NCBI GenBank assembly: GCA_024235635.1 | Contig: JACKMA010000006.1 | Span: 169,487-233,486, forward strand | From: Zoogloeaceae bacterium | GTDB lineage: Bacteria > Pseudomonadota > Gammaproteobacteria > Burkholderiales > Rhodocyclaceae | DNA length: 64,000 nucleotides | Reading direction: 5' to 3' | Shown here: piece after piece, positions 18,249-26,515 of the stretch | How the letters are laid out: each line of letters opens with the position of its first letter | Numbering within the stretch: position 1 is the first letter of the stretch | Notes under the pieces: model-generated | Told to the model about the DNA's origin: nothing | Seen by the model: the letters and a program-made list of their open reading frames with translations, nothing else | The model's database searches: none | Made by a program: the position numbers and the translations under genes

Positions 18249-20171
18249 TCAGCCGTCGTGTGCGCCGCGCAACAGGGCCGGCGTCGCGGCGTCGGCATTG
18301 CCCGCAGGCCGGGCCTCGCCGGCATCGGCCACCGCGGCGTCGGTGGCAGTGGGCGGGGTCGCCTCGGCGTCGGCTTCCACGGGCGTCTGTTCGGGCTCGG
18401 CGGATTCGGCCGTCGGTGCCGGGACTTCTTCCTCGAGCAGGCTCGCGAGTTCGTCCAGCGCCTCGCGCGAGGTCTGGATCAGTTGGGTCTCGTCATGGTA
18501 GAGGGCCTGTTCGCGTCGCAGGATGCGGGCATCGTACTCGGCGAACCGGGCGACGATGTCGCGCGCGCGGTCGGCCGGCTTGCCGAGCGTCTCGAACACC
18601 TGCCGTGCCATGTCGAGGCTCGACAGGAAGGTCTCGCGGATGATCAGTTCGACACCGAGATCCATCAGCCGGTAGGCGTGGAAGCGGTTGCGCGCGCGGG
18701 CGACGATGGTGACGCCCGGGAAATGGCGACGCACCGTCTCGGCACTGAGCAGGGATGCCTCGATGTCGTCGATCGCCAGTACGAAGACCTGGGCTTCGCC
18801 GACCTTGGCCGCATGCAGCACCTCGAGCTGGGCGGCATCGCCGTAGAAGGCCTCGATGCCGAAGCGGCGAATGGTCTTGACCTCCGAGTGATCCTTGTCG
18901 AGCGCGGTGAAGCGCACGCGACGCGCCAACAGGACCCGTCCGACGATCTGGCCGACACGACCGAAGCCGGCGATCACCACCGGCGCGTGCTCATCGGGCA
19001 TCTCGTCCGGCGGCGGCACTTCGGCGGCCGGGGCCGAGCGTGCGTCGAGACGGTCGCCCCAGATGATCAGGAACGGTGCCAGCGCCATCGACAGCGCCAC
19101 CGACAGGTTGAGCTGGGCGACGACGCCGGCCGGCAGCAGGCCACCCTGCTGGGCCGCACCGAACAGCACGAAGGCGAACTCACCGCACTGGGCAAGGATC
19201 AGCGCCTGCATCCGCGAGCGCCGCGTGTCGCAGCCGGTCAGTCGGCGCAGCACGAAGAAGCTGCCGCCCTTGATCAAGACCAGCGCCAGTGTCAGGCCGA
19301 GCACGTTGAGGGGGTGGTGCACGATCATGCCGAGGTCGATGCCCATGCCGACGGCAATGAAGAACAGACCCATCAACAAGCCCTGGAAGGGCAGGATCGA
19401 CGCCTCGAGTTCGTGGCGGAAGTCGGAATCCGACAACAGCACGCCGGCGACGAAGGCCCCCAGCGACATCGACAGACCGCCAGCCTGCAGCAGCAGGCCG
19501 AGACCGAGCGCGGTGGCGAGCGCGGCCGCCGTGAACATCTCGCGGCTGTTGATCCGGGTGACGTGACGGAACACCAGATCGAGCAACGGGCGCCCGACCA
19601 GGATCGCGGCCACCAGAATGCCGACGCCGATCAGCGGGTTGGTGCCTTCGCCGTCGTGGCTCTGGGCGCCGAGCAGCGGCAGCACCGCCAGCAACGGGAT
19701 CACCAGCAGGTCCTGGAACAGCAGGATGCCGAAGGTCTCGCGGCCGAACAGCGACCCCATCTCGTTTCGCTCCGCCAGCGTCGGCAGCACGAAGGCGGTG
19801 GACGACAACGCCAGCGTCAGGCCGACGACGACCGCCAGCGGCCAGTCGAGTCCGAGCAGATAGGCAGCCGGTGCCATCACGGCGGCGCAGCCGCCTACCT
19901 GCAGCGTTCCGAGGCCGAACACAGACTTGCGCAGGGCCCAAAGCCGGGACGGCTGCAGTTCGAGTCCGATCACGAACAGCAGCAGCACGACCCCGACCTC
20001 TGCGGTATGCAGCAGGTTTTCCGGGTCGCGGACGACGCCGAATCCCCAGGGACCGATCAGCACGCCGGCGGCGAGATAGCCGATCACGGTACCGAGTCCG
20101 GCGCGCTTGAACAGCGGCACCAGAAGAACCGCGACGGCGAGCAGTGCGGCAAGAGTGGCTATCGATTGCAT
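18249..20171 (-). CDS. KefB/KefC-type potassium:proton antiporter (CPA2) with RCK domain
   Basis: 640 residues. The N-terminal ~380 form the sodium/proton exchanger-type membrane domain with LALSSTAFVLPTLAE and GRETFGILLFQDLLVIPLL. An RCK/TrkA-N domain at ~405-520 begins VVIAGFGRVGQIVGRVLL, with the GxGxxG nucleotide site. A long acidic Ala/Pro/Glu tail follows. In enterobacteria such antiporters are gated by glutathione adducts and protect against electrophiles. No KefF/KefG partner is next to it. The stop is only 5 bases from the convergent stpA stop. Confidence 0.9.
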   Translation of the reverse strand: MQSIATLAALLAVAVLLVPLFKRAGLGTVIGYLAAGVLIGPWGFGVVRDPENLLHTAEVGVVLLLFVIGLELQPSRLWALRKSVFGLGTLQVGGCAAVMAPAAYLLGLDWPLAVVVGLTLALSSTAFVLPTLAERNEMGSLFGRETFGILLFQDLLVIPLLAVLPLLGAQSHDGEGTNPLIGVGILVAAILVGRPLLDLVFRHVTRINSREMFTAAALATALGLGLLLQAGGLSMSLGAFVAGVLLSDSDFRHELEASILPFQGLLMGLFFIAVGMGIDLGMIVHHPLNVLGLTLALVLIKGGSFFVLRRLTGCDTRRSRMQALILAQCGEFAFVLFGAAQQGGLLPAGVVAQLNLSVALSMALAPFLIIWGDRLDARSAPAAEVPPPDEMPDEHAPVVIAGFGRVGQIVGRVLLARRVRFTALDKDHSEVKTIRRFGIEAFYGDAAQLEVLHAAKVGEAQVFVLAIDDIEASLLSAETVRRHFPGVTIVARARNRFHAYRLMDLGVELIIRETFLSSLDMARQVFETLGKPADRARDIVARFAEYDARILRREQALYHDETQLIQTSREALDELASLLEEEVPAPTAESAEPEQTPVEADAEATPPTATDAAVADAGEARPAGNADAATPALLRGAHDG

Positions 20172-20308
20172 CGAGGGCGACGACCGGGTTCGTGGCGCTG
20201 TGGGCGGGAACGATCGCGACGTTCGAGACGCGACAGACGCCGAGGGTGCACGAATACCGGTGGCGATGTCCAGCCTGAGTTGGCCCGCCGTCTGCTATCG
20301 TCGCGGCG

Positions 20309-21235
20309 ATGAGCACGATGATTGCAATCTCTGGCCTGACCAAGACCTACGAGGGTGGCTTCGAGGCGCTGAAGCCGGTGCACCTCGACATCCGGGAGGG
20401 CGAGATCTTCGCGCTGCTGGGTCCCAACGGCGCCGGCAAGACGACGCTGATCTCGATCGTCTGCGGTCTCGTCAATGCCTCTGGGGGCCGGGTCACGGTG
20501 GGTGGCCACGACATCGTCCGCGACTACCGCCAGGCGCGCGCGCTGATCGGGCTGGTGCCGCAGGAACTGACCACCGAGGCCTTCGAGTCGGTGTGGAACG
20601 CGGTCAGCTTCAGCCGCGGCCTGTTCGGCAAGCCGGCCGACCCGGCGCGGATCGAACGCATCCTGCGCGACCTGTCGCTATGGGACAAGCGTGACAACCG
20701 CATCATGACCCTGTCCGGCGGCATGAAGCGGCGGCTGCTGATCGCCAAGGCGCTGTCGCACGAACCGCGCGTGCTGTTTCTCGACGAGCCCACCGCGGGC
20801 GTCGATGTCGAATTGCGGCGCGACATGTGGCAACTGGTACGCGGCCTGCAGGCCGACGGCGTGACGGTGATCCTGACGACGCACTACATCGAGGAGGCCG
20901 AAGAGATGGCCGACCGCATCGGGGTCATCAGCCGGGGCGAGATCATCCTGGTCGAGGACAAGGCGACGCTGATGCACAAGCTCGGCCGGAAGCAGCTCAG
21001 CGTCCATCTGCAGGAACCCCTGGCGGCGGTGCCGGCAACGCTCGGCGCGTGGGCACTGGAGCGTTCCGACGACGGCCAGACGCTGACCTACACTTACGAC
21101 GCCGAGCGCCATGAGCGGGGCATCGGCGACTTGCTCAATGCACTGTCGGCGGCCGGCATCGCTTACAAGGACGTGAACACCACGCAAAGCTCGCTCGAGG
21201 ACATCTTCGTCAGCCTGGTCCGGGAGAAGGCATGA
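20309..21235 (+). CDS. ABC-2 type exporter, ATP-binding subunit (YadG-like)
   Basis: 308 residues. Walker A is LGPNGAGKTTLIS, the signature is LSGGMKRRLLIAKAL, Walker B is VLFLDEPTAGVD, and the switch His is in TTHYIEEAEEM. A C-terminal ~80-residue extension is typical of drug/polysaccharide ABC-2 ATPases. Its stop overlaps the permease start by 4 bases (ATGA), so the two are translationally coupled. The exported substrate is unknown. Confidence 0.93.
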   Translation: MSTMIAISGLTKTYEGGFEALKPVHLDIREGEIFALLGPNGAGKTTLISIVCGLVNASGGRVTVGGHDIVRDYRQARALIGLVPQELTTEAFESVWNAVSFSRGLFGKPADPARIERILRDLSLWDKRDNRIMTLSGGMKRRLLIAKALSHEPRVLFLDEPTAGVDVELRRDMWQLVRGLQADGVTVILTTHYIEEAEEMADRIGVISRGEIILVEDKATLMHKLGRKQLSVHLQEPLAAVPATLGAWALERSDDGQTLTYTYDAERHERGIGDLLNALSAAGIAYKDVNTTQSSLEDIFVSLVREKA

Positions 21236-21993
21236 ACCTGTATGCGATCCGCGCCATCTATCGCTTCGAGATGGCCCGCGCCTGGCGCACCCTGACCCAG
21301 AGCATCATTTCGCCGGTGATTTCGACCTCGCTCTATTTCGTGGTGTTCGGCGCCGCCATCGGCTCGCGCATTCCGGAGGTCGAGGGGGTGAGCTATGGCA
21401 GCTTCATCGTGCCCGGCCTGATGATGCTGTCGCTGCTGACCCAGAGCCTGTCGAACGCGTCCTTCGGCATCTATTTCCCGCGTTTCACCGGAACCATCTA
21501 CGAAGTCCTGTCGGCGCCGGTGTCGTATCTCGAGATCGTCGTCAGCTACGTCGGCGCCGCCGCCACCAAGTCGCTGATCCTCGGCGTCATCATCCTCGCC
21601 ACGGCGGCGCTGTTCGTGCCGATCCGGATCGAGCATCCGCTGTGGATGGTGATGTTCCTGGTGCTCACCGCGGTCACCTTCAGCCTGCTCGGCTTCATCA
21701 TCGGCATCTGGGCGGACGGCTTCGAGAAGCTGCAGCTGGTGCCGCTGCTGGTGGTCACGCCGCTGGCCTTTCTCGGCGGCACCTTCTATTCGATCAAGAT
21801 GCTGCCGCCGCTGTGGCAGACGGTGACGCTGTTCAACCCGGTGGTGTATCTGGTCAGCGGCTTTCGCTGGAGCTTCTACGGCATCTCCGATGTCAGTCCG
21901 ACGATCAGCCTCGGCATGACCGTGCTGTTCCTGCTGACCTGCATCGCGATCGTCGCGTGGATCTTCCGCACCGGCTACCGGCTGAAGCCGTGA
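21232..21993 (+). CDS. ABC-2 type exporter, permease subunit (YadH-like)
   Basis: 253 residues with six hydrophobic helices in the ABC-2 pattern. It starts with IYRFEMARAWRTLTQSIISP and includes the conserved PLAFLGGTFYSI and FNPVVYLVSGFRW segments before the last helix. It forms the membrane pore of the exporter with the preceding ATPase. Overlaps the preceding gene by 4 bases; the next gene starts on its stop (GTGA). Confidence 0.92.
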   Translation: MNLYAIRAIYRFEMARAWRTLTQSIISPVISTSLYFVVFGAAIGSRIPEVEGVSYGSFIVPGLMMLSLLTQSLSNASFGIYFPRFTGTIYEVLSAPVSYLEIVVSYVGAAATKSLILGVIILATAALFVPIRIEHPLWMVMFLVLTAVTFSLLGFIIGIWADGFEKLQLVPLLVVTPLAFLGGTFYSIKMLPPLWQTVTLFNPVVYLVSGFRWSFYGISDVSPTISLGMTVLFLLTCIAIVAWIFRTGYRLKP

Positions 21994-22616
21994 GGCGGCC
22001 GCTGCTCTACTCGTTCCGCCGCTGCCCGTACGCGATCCGGGCGCGCATGGCGCTGGCGGCCGCCGGTGTCGAGGTGACACTTCGCGAGGTGCGCCTGAGC
22101 GACAAGCCCGCGGGGATGCTGGCGGTTTCCGCCAAGGGGACGGTACCGCTCCTGGTGCTGGACGACGGATGCGTGCTCGACGAGAGCCTCGACATCATGC
22201 ACTGGGCGCTGGCCGGCCACGACCCACAGGGCTGGCTCACGGCCGCACCGGCGGGCGAGCAGGGCGAGTTGATCCGGCGCAACGACGAGGACTTCAAGCC
22301 GCTGCTCGATGGCTACAAGTACGCGTCCCGCCATCCGCAGCGGAGCCGGGTCGAGTGGCGGGCGCTCGGCGTGTCGAGCCATCTCGCCGATCTCGAGGCA
22401 CGCCTCGCCCGCGGTCCGGCCCTGTGCGGGGCGAGGATGTCGCTGGCCGATGTGGCGTTGTTCCCGTTCGTGCGGCAGTTCGCCGGGGTCGAGCCGGACA
22501 GCCTGGATCACACGTCGCTGCCGCAGTTGCGCCGCTGGCTGGACGGTTGGCTGGCGTCGCCGCTGTTCGCGGCGGTGATGGACAAGCACGCGGTCTGGCG
22601 GGACCCGGCGGCATGA
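21990..22616 (+). CDS. Glutathione S-transferase-like protein with thioredoxin-fold N-domain
   Basis: 208 residues from a GTG that overlaps the permease stop as GTGA. The N-terminal thioredoxin fold has YSFRRCPYAIRARMAL, with Cys in the position used by glutaredoxin-like and omega/beta GSTs, then the cis-Pro in KGTVPLLVLDDG and the ES motif in VLDESLDIM. A helical C-domain follows (ADVALFPFVRQFAG). Likely a glutathione-dependent thiol reductase or transferase. The alternative open frame running back into the permease is a shadow. Confidence 0.86.
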   Translation: MRRPLLYSFRRCPYAIRARMALAAAGVEVTLREVRLSDKPAGMLAVSAKGTVPLLVLDDGCVLDESLDIMHWALAGHDPQGWLTAAPAGEQGELIRRNDEDFKPLLDGYKYASRHPQRSRVEWRALGVSSHLADLEARLARGPALCGARMSLADVALFPFVRQFAGVEPDSLDHTSLPQLRRWLDGWLASPLFAAVMDKHAVWRDPAA

Positions 22617-23365
22617 TCGAACTCCTGCTCGGACCGCTGTCGCCGGGCCTGTTGCTGGGCCTGGTGCTGACCGCCGCCTGCACGTCGATGATGACGGCCG
22701 CCCTCGGCGCCGGCGGCGGCGTGATGCTGCTGGCGGTGATGGCCCAGGTGCTGCCGCCGCAGGTGATCATCCCGGTGCACGGCATCGTCCAGATGGGCTC
22801 CAACCTGGGGCGGGCGATCATGGCCTGGCGCCACATCGACTGGGCCGTCATCGCCGCCTTCGTGCCCGGCGCGGTGGTCGGTGCCGGGCTCGGTGCATGG
22901 CTGCTGGTGAGCCTGCCGCCGACGGTGCTCTACCTCTCGATCGCGGCGACCATCCTCTACCTGTGCTGGGGGCCGAAATTGCCCAGGCTCGTGCTCGGGC
23001 CGGCCGGCACGGCGGCGGCCGGCGCGGTGACGACCTTCCTGACCCTGTTCGCCGGTGCCACCGGGCCGCTGGTGGCGGCCTTCATCAAGCAGATCCACGC
23101 CGACCGCTTCCGCAGCATCGCGACCTTCGCGGCGGCAATGTCGGTGCAGCACGTGTTCAAGGCGGGCGTATTCGTCGGCGCCGGCGTCGACCTGGTGGAC
23201 TGGTTTGGGCCGATGGCGGCGATGATCGGCGCCGGCGCGTTCGGCACCTGGGCCGGCCTGCATCTATTGAAGAAGATGCAGGACGCGGACTTCACGCGCC
23301 TGTTCAACATCGTCCTGACCCTGCTTGCGCTGCGCCTGGTGTGGCAGGCGCTCGCCGCCGATTGA
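22613..23365 (+). CDS. TauE/SafE family sulfite/organosulfur exporter
   Basis: 250 residues, about eight hydrophobic helices. The repeated TauE halves are seen in LGAGGGVMLLAVMAQVLP with PVHGIVQMGSNLGRA, and in FAGATGPLVAAFIKQIHADR with AMSVQHVFKAGVF. The family moves sulfite, sulfoacetate and related anions across the inner membrane. Its start overlaps the GST-like gene's stop by 4 bases, closing a four-gene unit joined by three such overlaps. Confidence 0.9.
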   Translation: MIELLLGPLSPGLLLGLVLTAACTSMMTAALGAGGGVMLLAVMAQVLPPQVIIPVHGIVQMGSNLGRAIMAWRHIDWAVIAAFVPGAVVGAGLGAWLLVSLPPTVLYLSIAATILYLCWGPKLPRLVLGPAGTAAAGAVTTFLTLFAGATGPLVAAFIKQIHADRFRSIATFAAAMSVQHVFKAGVFVGAGVDLVDWFGPMAAMIGAGAFGTWAGLHLLKKMQDADFTRLFNIVLTLLALRLVWQALAAD

Positions 23366-23418
23366 AGGCCTTGCCGCCGCCTATACTGACGGATTCGTCC
23401 AGCCCAGCGAGCCGAGCC

Positions 23419-23520
23419 ATGGCCCAGTTCTTCGAGCAGTCCAGCGATCGCCTCCGGGCGTTCATCGAGGCGCAGAAGATCTTCGTCGTTGCCCCCGGCA
23501 TCGTCGCCGGCGATGACTGA
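23419..23520 (+). pseudogene. 33-codon remnant resembling the N-terminus of a PNPOx-like flavoprotein
   Basis: Reads MAQFFEQSSDRLRAFIEAQ, then KIFVVA and a stop ten codons on. The F-I-x-x-Q-x-x-F-V-A pattern is the standard N-terminus of pyridoxamine-phosphate-oxidase-like proteins (usually QHMFFVATA), which continue for ~150-180 more residues. Nothing in any frame downstream continues that family. I read it as a decayed N-terminal stub; a genuine short peptide is possible. The next small gene overlaps it by 8 bases. Confidence 0.4.
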
Positions 23521-23740
23521 TCCCGGCCGCCTGCGCTTCGACCTGTTCGGCAGGCCAATCGAAGTCGTGCGCGAGGGCGGGCGCTGGCGGGTGTTCTACC
23601 TCGGCAACGAGGGCAAGCGACGCCCCGCAGCGGACATCGAGATTCCGTCCGAGGTCACTGCCGACACCCTCGAAGGATGGCTCGACGACATGTTCCACGA
23701 GTACGCGACGGCGGCCCGGTCGCGGGTGCGGCGGCTGTAG
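23513..23740 (+). CDS. Conserved small hypothetical protein
   Basis: 75 residues from ATG 23513. It reads like a compact beta-rich small protein: LFGRPIEVVREGGRWRVFYL, then EGKRRPAADIEIPSE, and an acidic/aromatic helix WLDDMFHEYAT ending RVRRL. Similar short proteins occur in many proteobacteria as conserved unknowns; I know of no function. Codon use matches its neighbours, and it lies between the PNPOx-like stub and a methyltransferase on the same strand. Confidence 0.65.
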   Translation: MTDPGRLRFDLFGRPIEVVREGGRWRVFYLGNEGKRRPAADIEIPSEVTADTLEGWLDDMFHEYATAARSRVRRL

Positions 23741-23770
23741 CCGGCTGTGCGCAGACCTCATCCGCTCCCG

Positions 23771-24943
23771 ATGCAGCACACGGATCGATTCCTGCAGCTA
23801 CAGCGCTGCCTGGCCGACCATCAGGCGCTATGGCGGCCTGCCCCGTTTCATCAGGTGCGGCCGGCATGGACGCGCAGCCATCCGGCGCTCGCCGCCGAGG
23901 TGCTGGCGCTCGACGAGGCCGTGCTGGAAGTGCTTGCCGCCGACCCCGATGCTGCCGGCGACTGGCTCGGTCGCTGGCTGCCGGGCCTCACCGAACTGCG
24001 CGCCCTGTCGCGGTTCGGCCCGTTGCCTCGGCGCGATCTGCCTGCCGCCGGTGGCCTTGCCGCCGGGTCGGTGCCGGCGCGCAAGGGCAGGCAGATCGAG
24101 GCCTTCGCTGCGGTGGCGCCCGCGCTGCGTGCGCCGGTCGTCGAGTGGTGTGCCGGCAAGGGACATCTCGGGCGTCACCTGGCGCTGGCCGACGGGGTCG
24201 AAGTGCATTCCCTCGAGCGCGACCCGGTGCTCTGCGGCGAAGCCGATCGCCTGGCGGGTCGGGCCGGTGTGCGGCAGCACAGCGAATGCGTCGACGTGTT
24301 GGCGACGGGCATGGCACGGCGCCTGCGCGATCGCGAGGTGGTGGCCCTGCATGCCTGCGGCGAACTTCATCGCAGCCTGGTACGCGGTGCCGAGCGCGCC
24401 GGCGCGCTCGGCTACCGGATCGCGCCGTGCTGCTACCACCATGGCGTCGACAGCCGTTACCGTCCGCTGTCGGCGCCGGCGGCACTGCCCCTGGACAGTG
24501 CCGAACTCCGTCTGGCAGTGACCGACCTGGTCACCGCGCCGGCCGGCGTGCGCCGCCGGCTGGCGCGCGATCAGATCTGGAAACTCGGCTTCAAGGCGAT
24601 GGCGGATGGGCTCCAATTGCCGTTGAAGGCGACCTTTCGGCCGGTGCCGACCGCGTGGCTTGCGGGCGATTTCGAACAGTTCTGCCGTGCGCTGGCCGCG
24701 CGCGAGGGCGTGCGTCTGCCGGAGCGTCTCGAGCCGGATCGCTGGCTCGTGGCGGGCGAGCGGCGACGGGCCGAGCTCAGGCGTCTCGAACTGGTACGCC
24801 ATGCCTTTCGCCGCAGCCTCGAAGCCTGGCTGGTGCTCGATCTCGCCGTGGCCTTCGAAGTGGCCGGCTTCGCCGTGATCCTGGGCGAGTTCTGTGCGCG
24901 CGAACTGACGCCGCGCAACCTCATGTTGCTGGCGCGCGCCTGA
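23771..24943 (+). CDS. SAM-dependent methyltransferase with CCYH motif (Methyltransferase_32-like)
   Basis: 390 residues from ATG 23771; a GTG 8 codons upstream is also open. The SAM-binding motif I lies in VVEWCAGKGHLGRHLAL, then VHSLERDP, then LHACGELHRSL (motif IV region). The diagnostic RIAPCCYHHG closely resembles the CCYH of the METTL25/RRNAD1-like family. The C-terminal ~150 residues are helical and Arg/Leu-rich. The substrate is unknown; relatives modify RNA or remain untested. Confidence 0.75.
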   Translation: MQHTDRFLQLQRCLADHQALWRPAPFHQVRPAWTRSHPALAAEVLALDEAVLEVLAADPDAAGDWLGRWLPGLTELRALSRFGPLPRRDLPAAGGLAAGSVPARKGRQIEAFAAVAPALRAPVVEWCAGKGHLGRHLALADGVEVHSLERDPVLCGEADRLAGRAGVRQHSECVDVLATGMARRLRDREVVALHACGELHRSLVRGAERAGALGYRIAPCCYHHGVDSRYRPLSAPAALPLDSAELRLAVTDLVTAPAGVRRRLARDQIWKLGFKAMADGLQLPLKATFRPVPTAWLAGDFEQFCRALAAREGVRLPERLEPDRWLVAGERRRAELRRLELVRHAFRRSLEAWLVLDLAVAFEVAGFAVILGEFCARELTPRNLMLLARA

Positions 24944-24961
24944 GCGTCGTGCCGGTGTCGT

Positions 24962-25885
24962 TCAGTTGACGCCGAAGGCGGCGACGTCGCGGGCCGGCGG
25001 CGCGCCGAACAGCCGGCGATATTCGCGGCTGAACTGGGACGGGCTCTCGTAGCCGACGCGATGGGCCGCGGTGCCGGCATCGACGCGTTCGACCAACATC
25101 AGGCGTCGCGCCTCCTGCAGGCGCAACTGCTTCTGATACTGCAGCGGGCTCATCGAGGTCAGCGCACGGAAGTGATGATGCAGCGACGAGCGGCTCATCG
25201 AGGCCAGATGTGCCAGTTCTTCGATGCGCAGCGGTCGGTCGATATGGGTGCGGATCCAGGAGATCACGCGCACGATCTGGTGGCCGTGGCTGCCCTGGAT
25301 CGCGACCTGGCGCAGGCGCGCGCCGAGGGCGCCGGTGAGCAGACGATAGTGCAACTCGCGGGTCACGATCGGGGCGAGCACCGGGATGTCCTGCGGCGAC
25401 TCCACCAGCCGCGCCAGACGCAGGACCGTGTCGCGGATGGCGTCGGTGATGTCGGCCACGGCGAGGCCGAGCTCGGAGGGCATCGAACGCCGCGGCGATT
25501 CGGCGATCTCATTGACCAACTGGCCGATGACCAGCGCATCGAGCGCGACCGCAATGCCCAGGTACGGTTCGCGGGTGCTGGCCCGCGTGACCTGGGCGAA
25601 CATCGGCAGGTCGACCGAGGAGATCAGGTAGTGTCGCGCATCGTAGTCGTAGCTGCGGTCGGCCAGTTCGATGCGCTTGGCGCCCTGGGCCATCGTCGCG
25701 AAGGTCGCCGACATCATCGCGCAGGTCGGTGCCTGGGCCGACGATCCGCGGAAAAAGGCGAGTCCCGGCACTGCCGTGTCCACGCGGCCGTCCTCGGGGC
25801 AATGGCGGCGGATCAAGTCCGCCAATGCCGCCTGCGAAGGCGGCGGGTCGGGCTGCGACAGGGGGGTGCCGATCGAGATGTCCAT
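24962..25885 (-). CDS. AraC family transcriptional regulator
   Basis: 307 residues. The N-terminal AraC_N-type effector domain (~35-180) is followed by two helix-turn-helix motifs: RIEELAHLASMSRSSLHHHF at ~215-240, and AHRVGYESPSQFSREYRRLF at ~275-295. It is transcribed away from the molybdenum hydroxylase operon across a 160-base gap, so I infer it controls that operon in response to an aldehyde or aromatic substrate. Confidence 0.92.
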   Translation of the reverse strand: MDISIGTPLSQPDPPPSQAALADLIRRHCPEDGRVDTAVPGLAFFRGSSAQAPTCAMMSATFATMAQGAKRIELADRSYDYDARHYLISSVDLPMFAQVTRASTREPYLGIAVALDALVIGQLVNEIAESPRRSMPSELGLAVADITDAIRDTVLRLARLVESPQDIPVLAPIVTRELHYRLLTGALGARLRQVAIQGSHGHQIVRVISWIRTHIDRPLRIEELAHLASMSRSSLHHHFRALTSMSPLQYQKQLRLQEARRLMLVERVDAGTAAHRVGYESPSQFSREYRRLFGAPPARDVAAFGVN

Positions 25886-26046
25886 GACCGAAGCTTAGCG
25901 GCGGAGGCGGGGCATGACGAGGGCAGTGCGACCGGTTGCGGACAATCGGGCAATAAGTCCGTACTTTCAGGGTACCGCGGTCGGTCCGATTCGCCGACAC
26001 TGGACCATGCTTCCGTCACCTTGCAAGCGAGCACAGGAGGATTGCC

Positions 26047-26514
26047 GTGATCGAATTCGAAGTGAATGGCGTCGAGCAACGTCTCGACCTCGCACCCGAT
26101 ACACCGCTGTTGTGGGCGTTGCGGGACACCCTGCAGCTCACCGGTACCAAGTTCGGCTGCGGCAAGGCCTTGTGCGGTGCCTGCACCGTGCATCTGGACG
26201 GCTCGCCGGTGCGCGCCTGCATGACGCCGGTGTCGGCGGTGGGCGGCAAGCGCATCACGACCATCGAGGGGGTCGATGGCGGCCGGGTCGGGCGGGCGGT
26301 CCAGGCCGCGTGGCAGAGGCTCGACGTCGCCCAGTGCGGCTACTGCCAGTCGGGCCAGGTGATGAGCGCCGTGGCCTTGTTGTCGTCGAACCGCGATCCG
26401 AGCGACGCCGACATCGATGCGGCGATGGCCGGCAACATCTGTCGATGCGCCACCTATGTACGTATCCGTGCGGCGATCCACGATGCCGCCGAAACCCTTG
26501 CCAGGGAGGCCTGA
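26047..26514 (+). CDS. Two-cluster [2Fe-2S] subunit of a molybdenum hydroxylase (IorA type)
   Basis: 155 residues. The N-terminal plant-ferredoxin-like cluster is GTKFGCGKALCGACTVHL plus the downstream Cys in VRACMTP. The C-terminal all-helical cluster is AQCGYCQSGQVM and GNICRCATY. This is the small subunit of isoquinoline 1-oxidoreductase/aldehyde-oxidase-like enzymes. It passes electrons from the Mo cofactor subunit encoded just downstream (gap of one base). Confidence 0.95.
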   Translation: MIEFEVNGVEQRLDLAPDTPLLWALRDTLQLTGTKFGCGKALCGACTVHLDGSPVRACMTPVSAVGGKRITTIEGVDGGRVGRAVQAAWQRLDVAQCGYCQSGQVMSAVALLSSNRDPSDADIDAAMAGNICRCATYVRIRAAIHDAAETLAREA

Positions 26515-26515
26515 G

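Noticed and set aside
18258..20312. 684-codon open frame opposite the KefB/C gene
   Set aside because: Arg/His/Gln-rich shadow of a clearly coding frame; no motif and no ribosome site.
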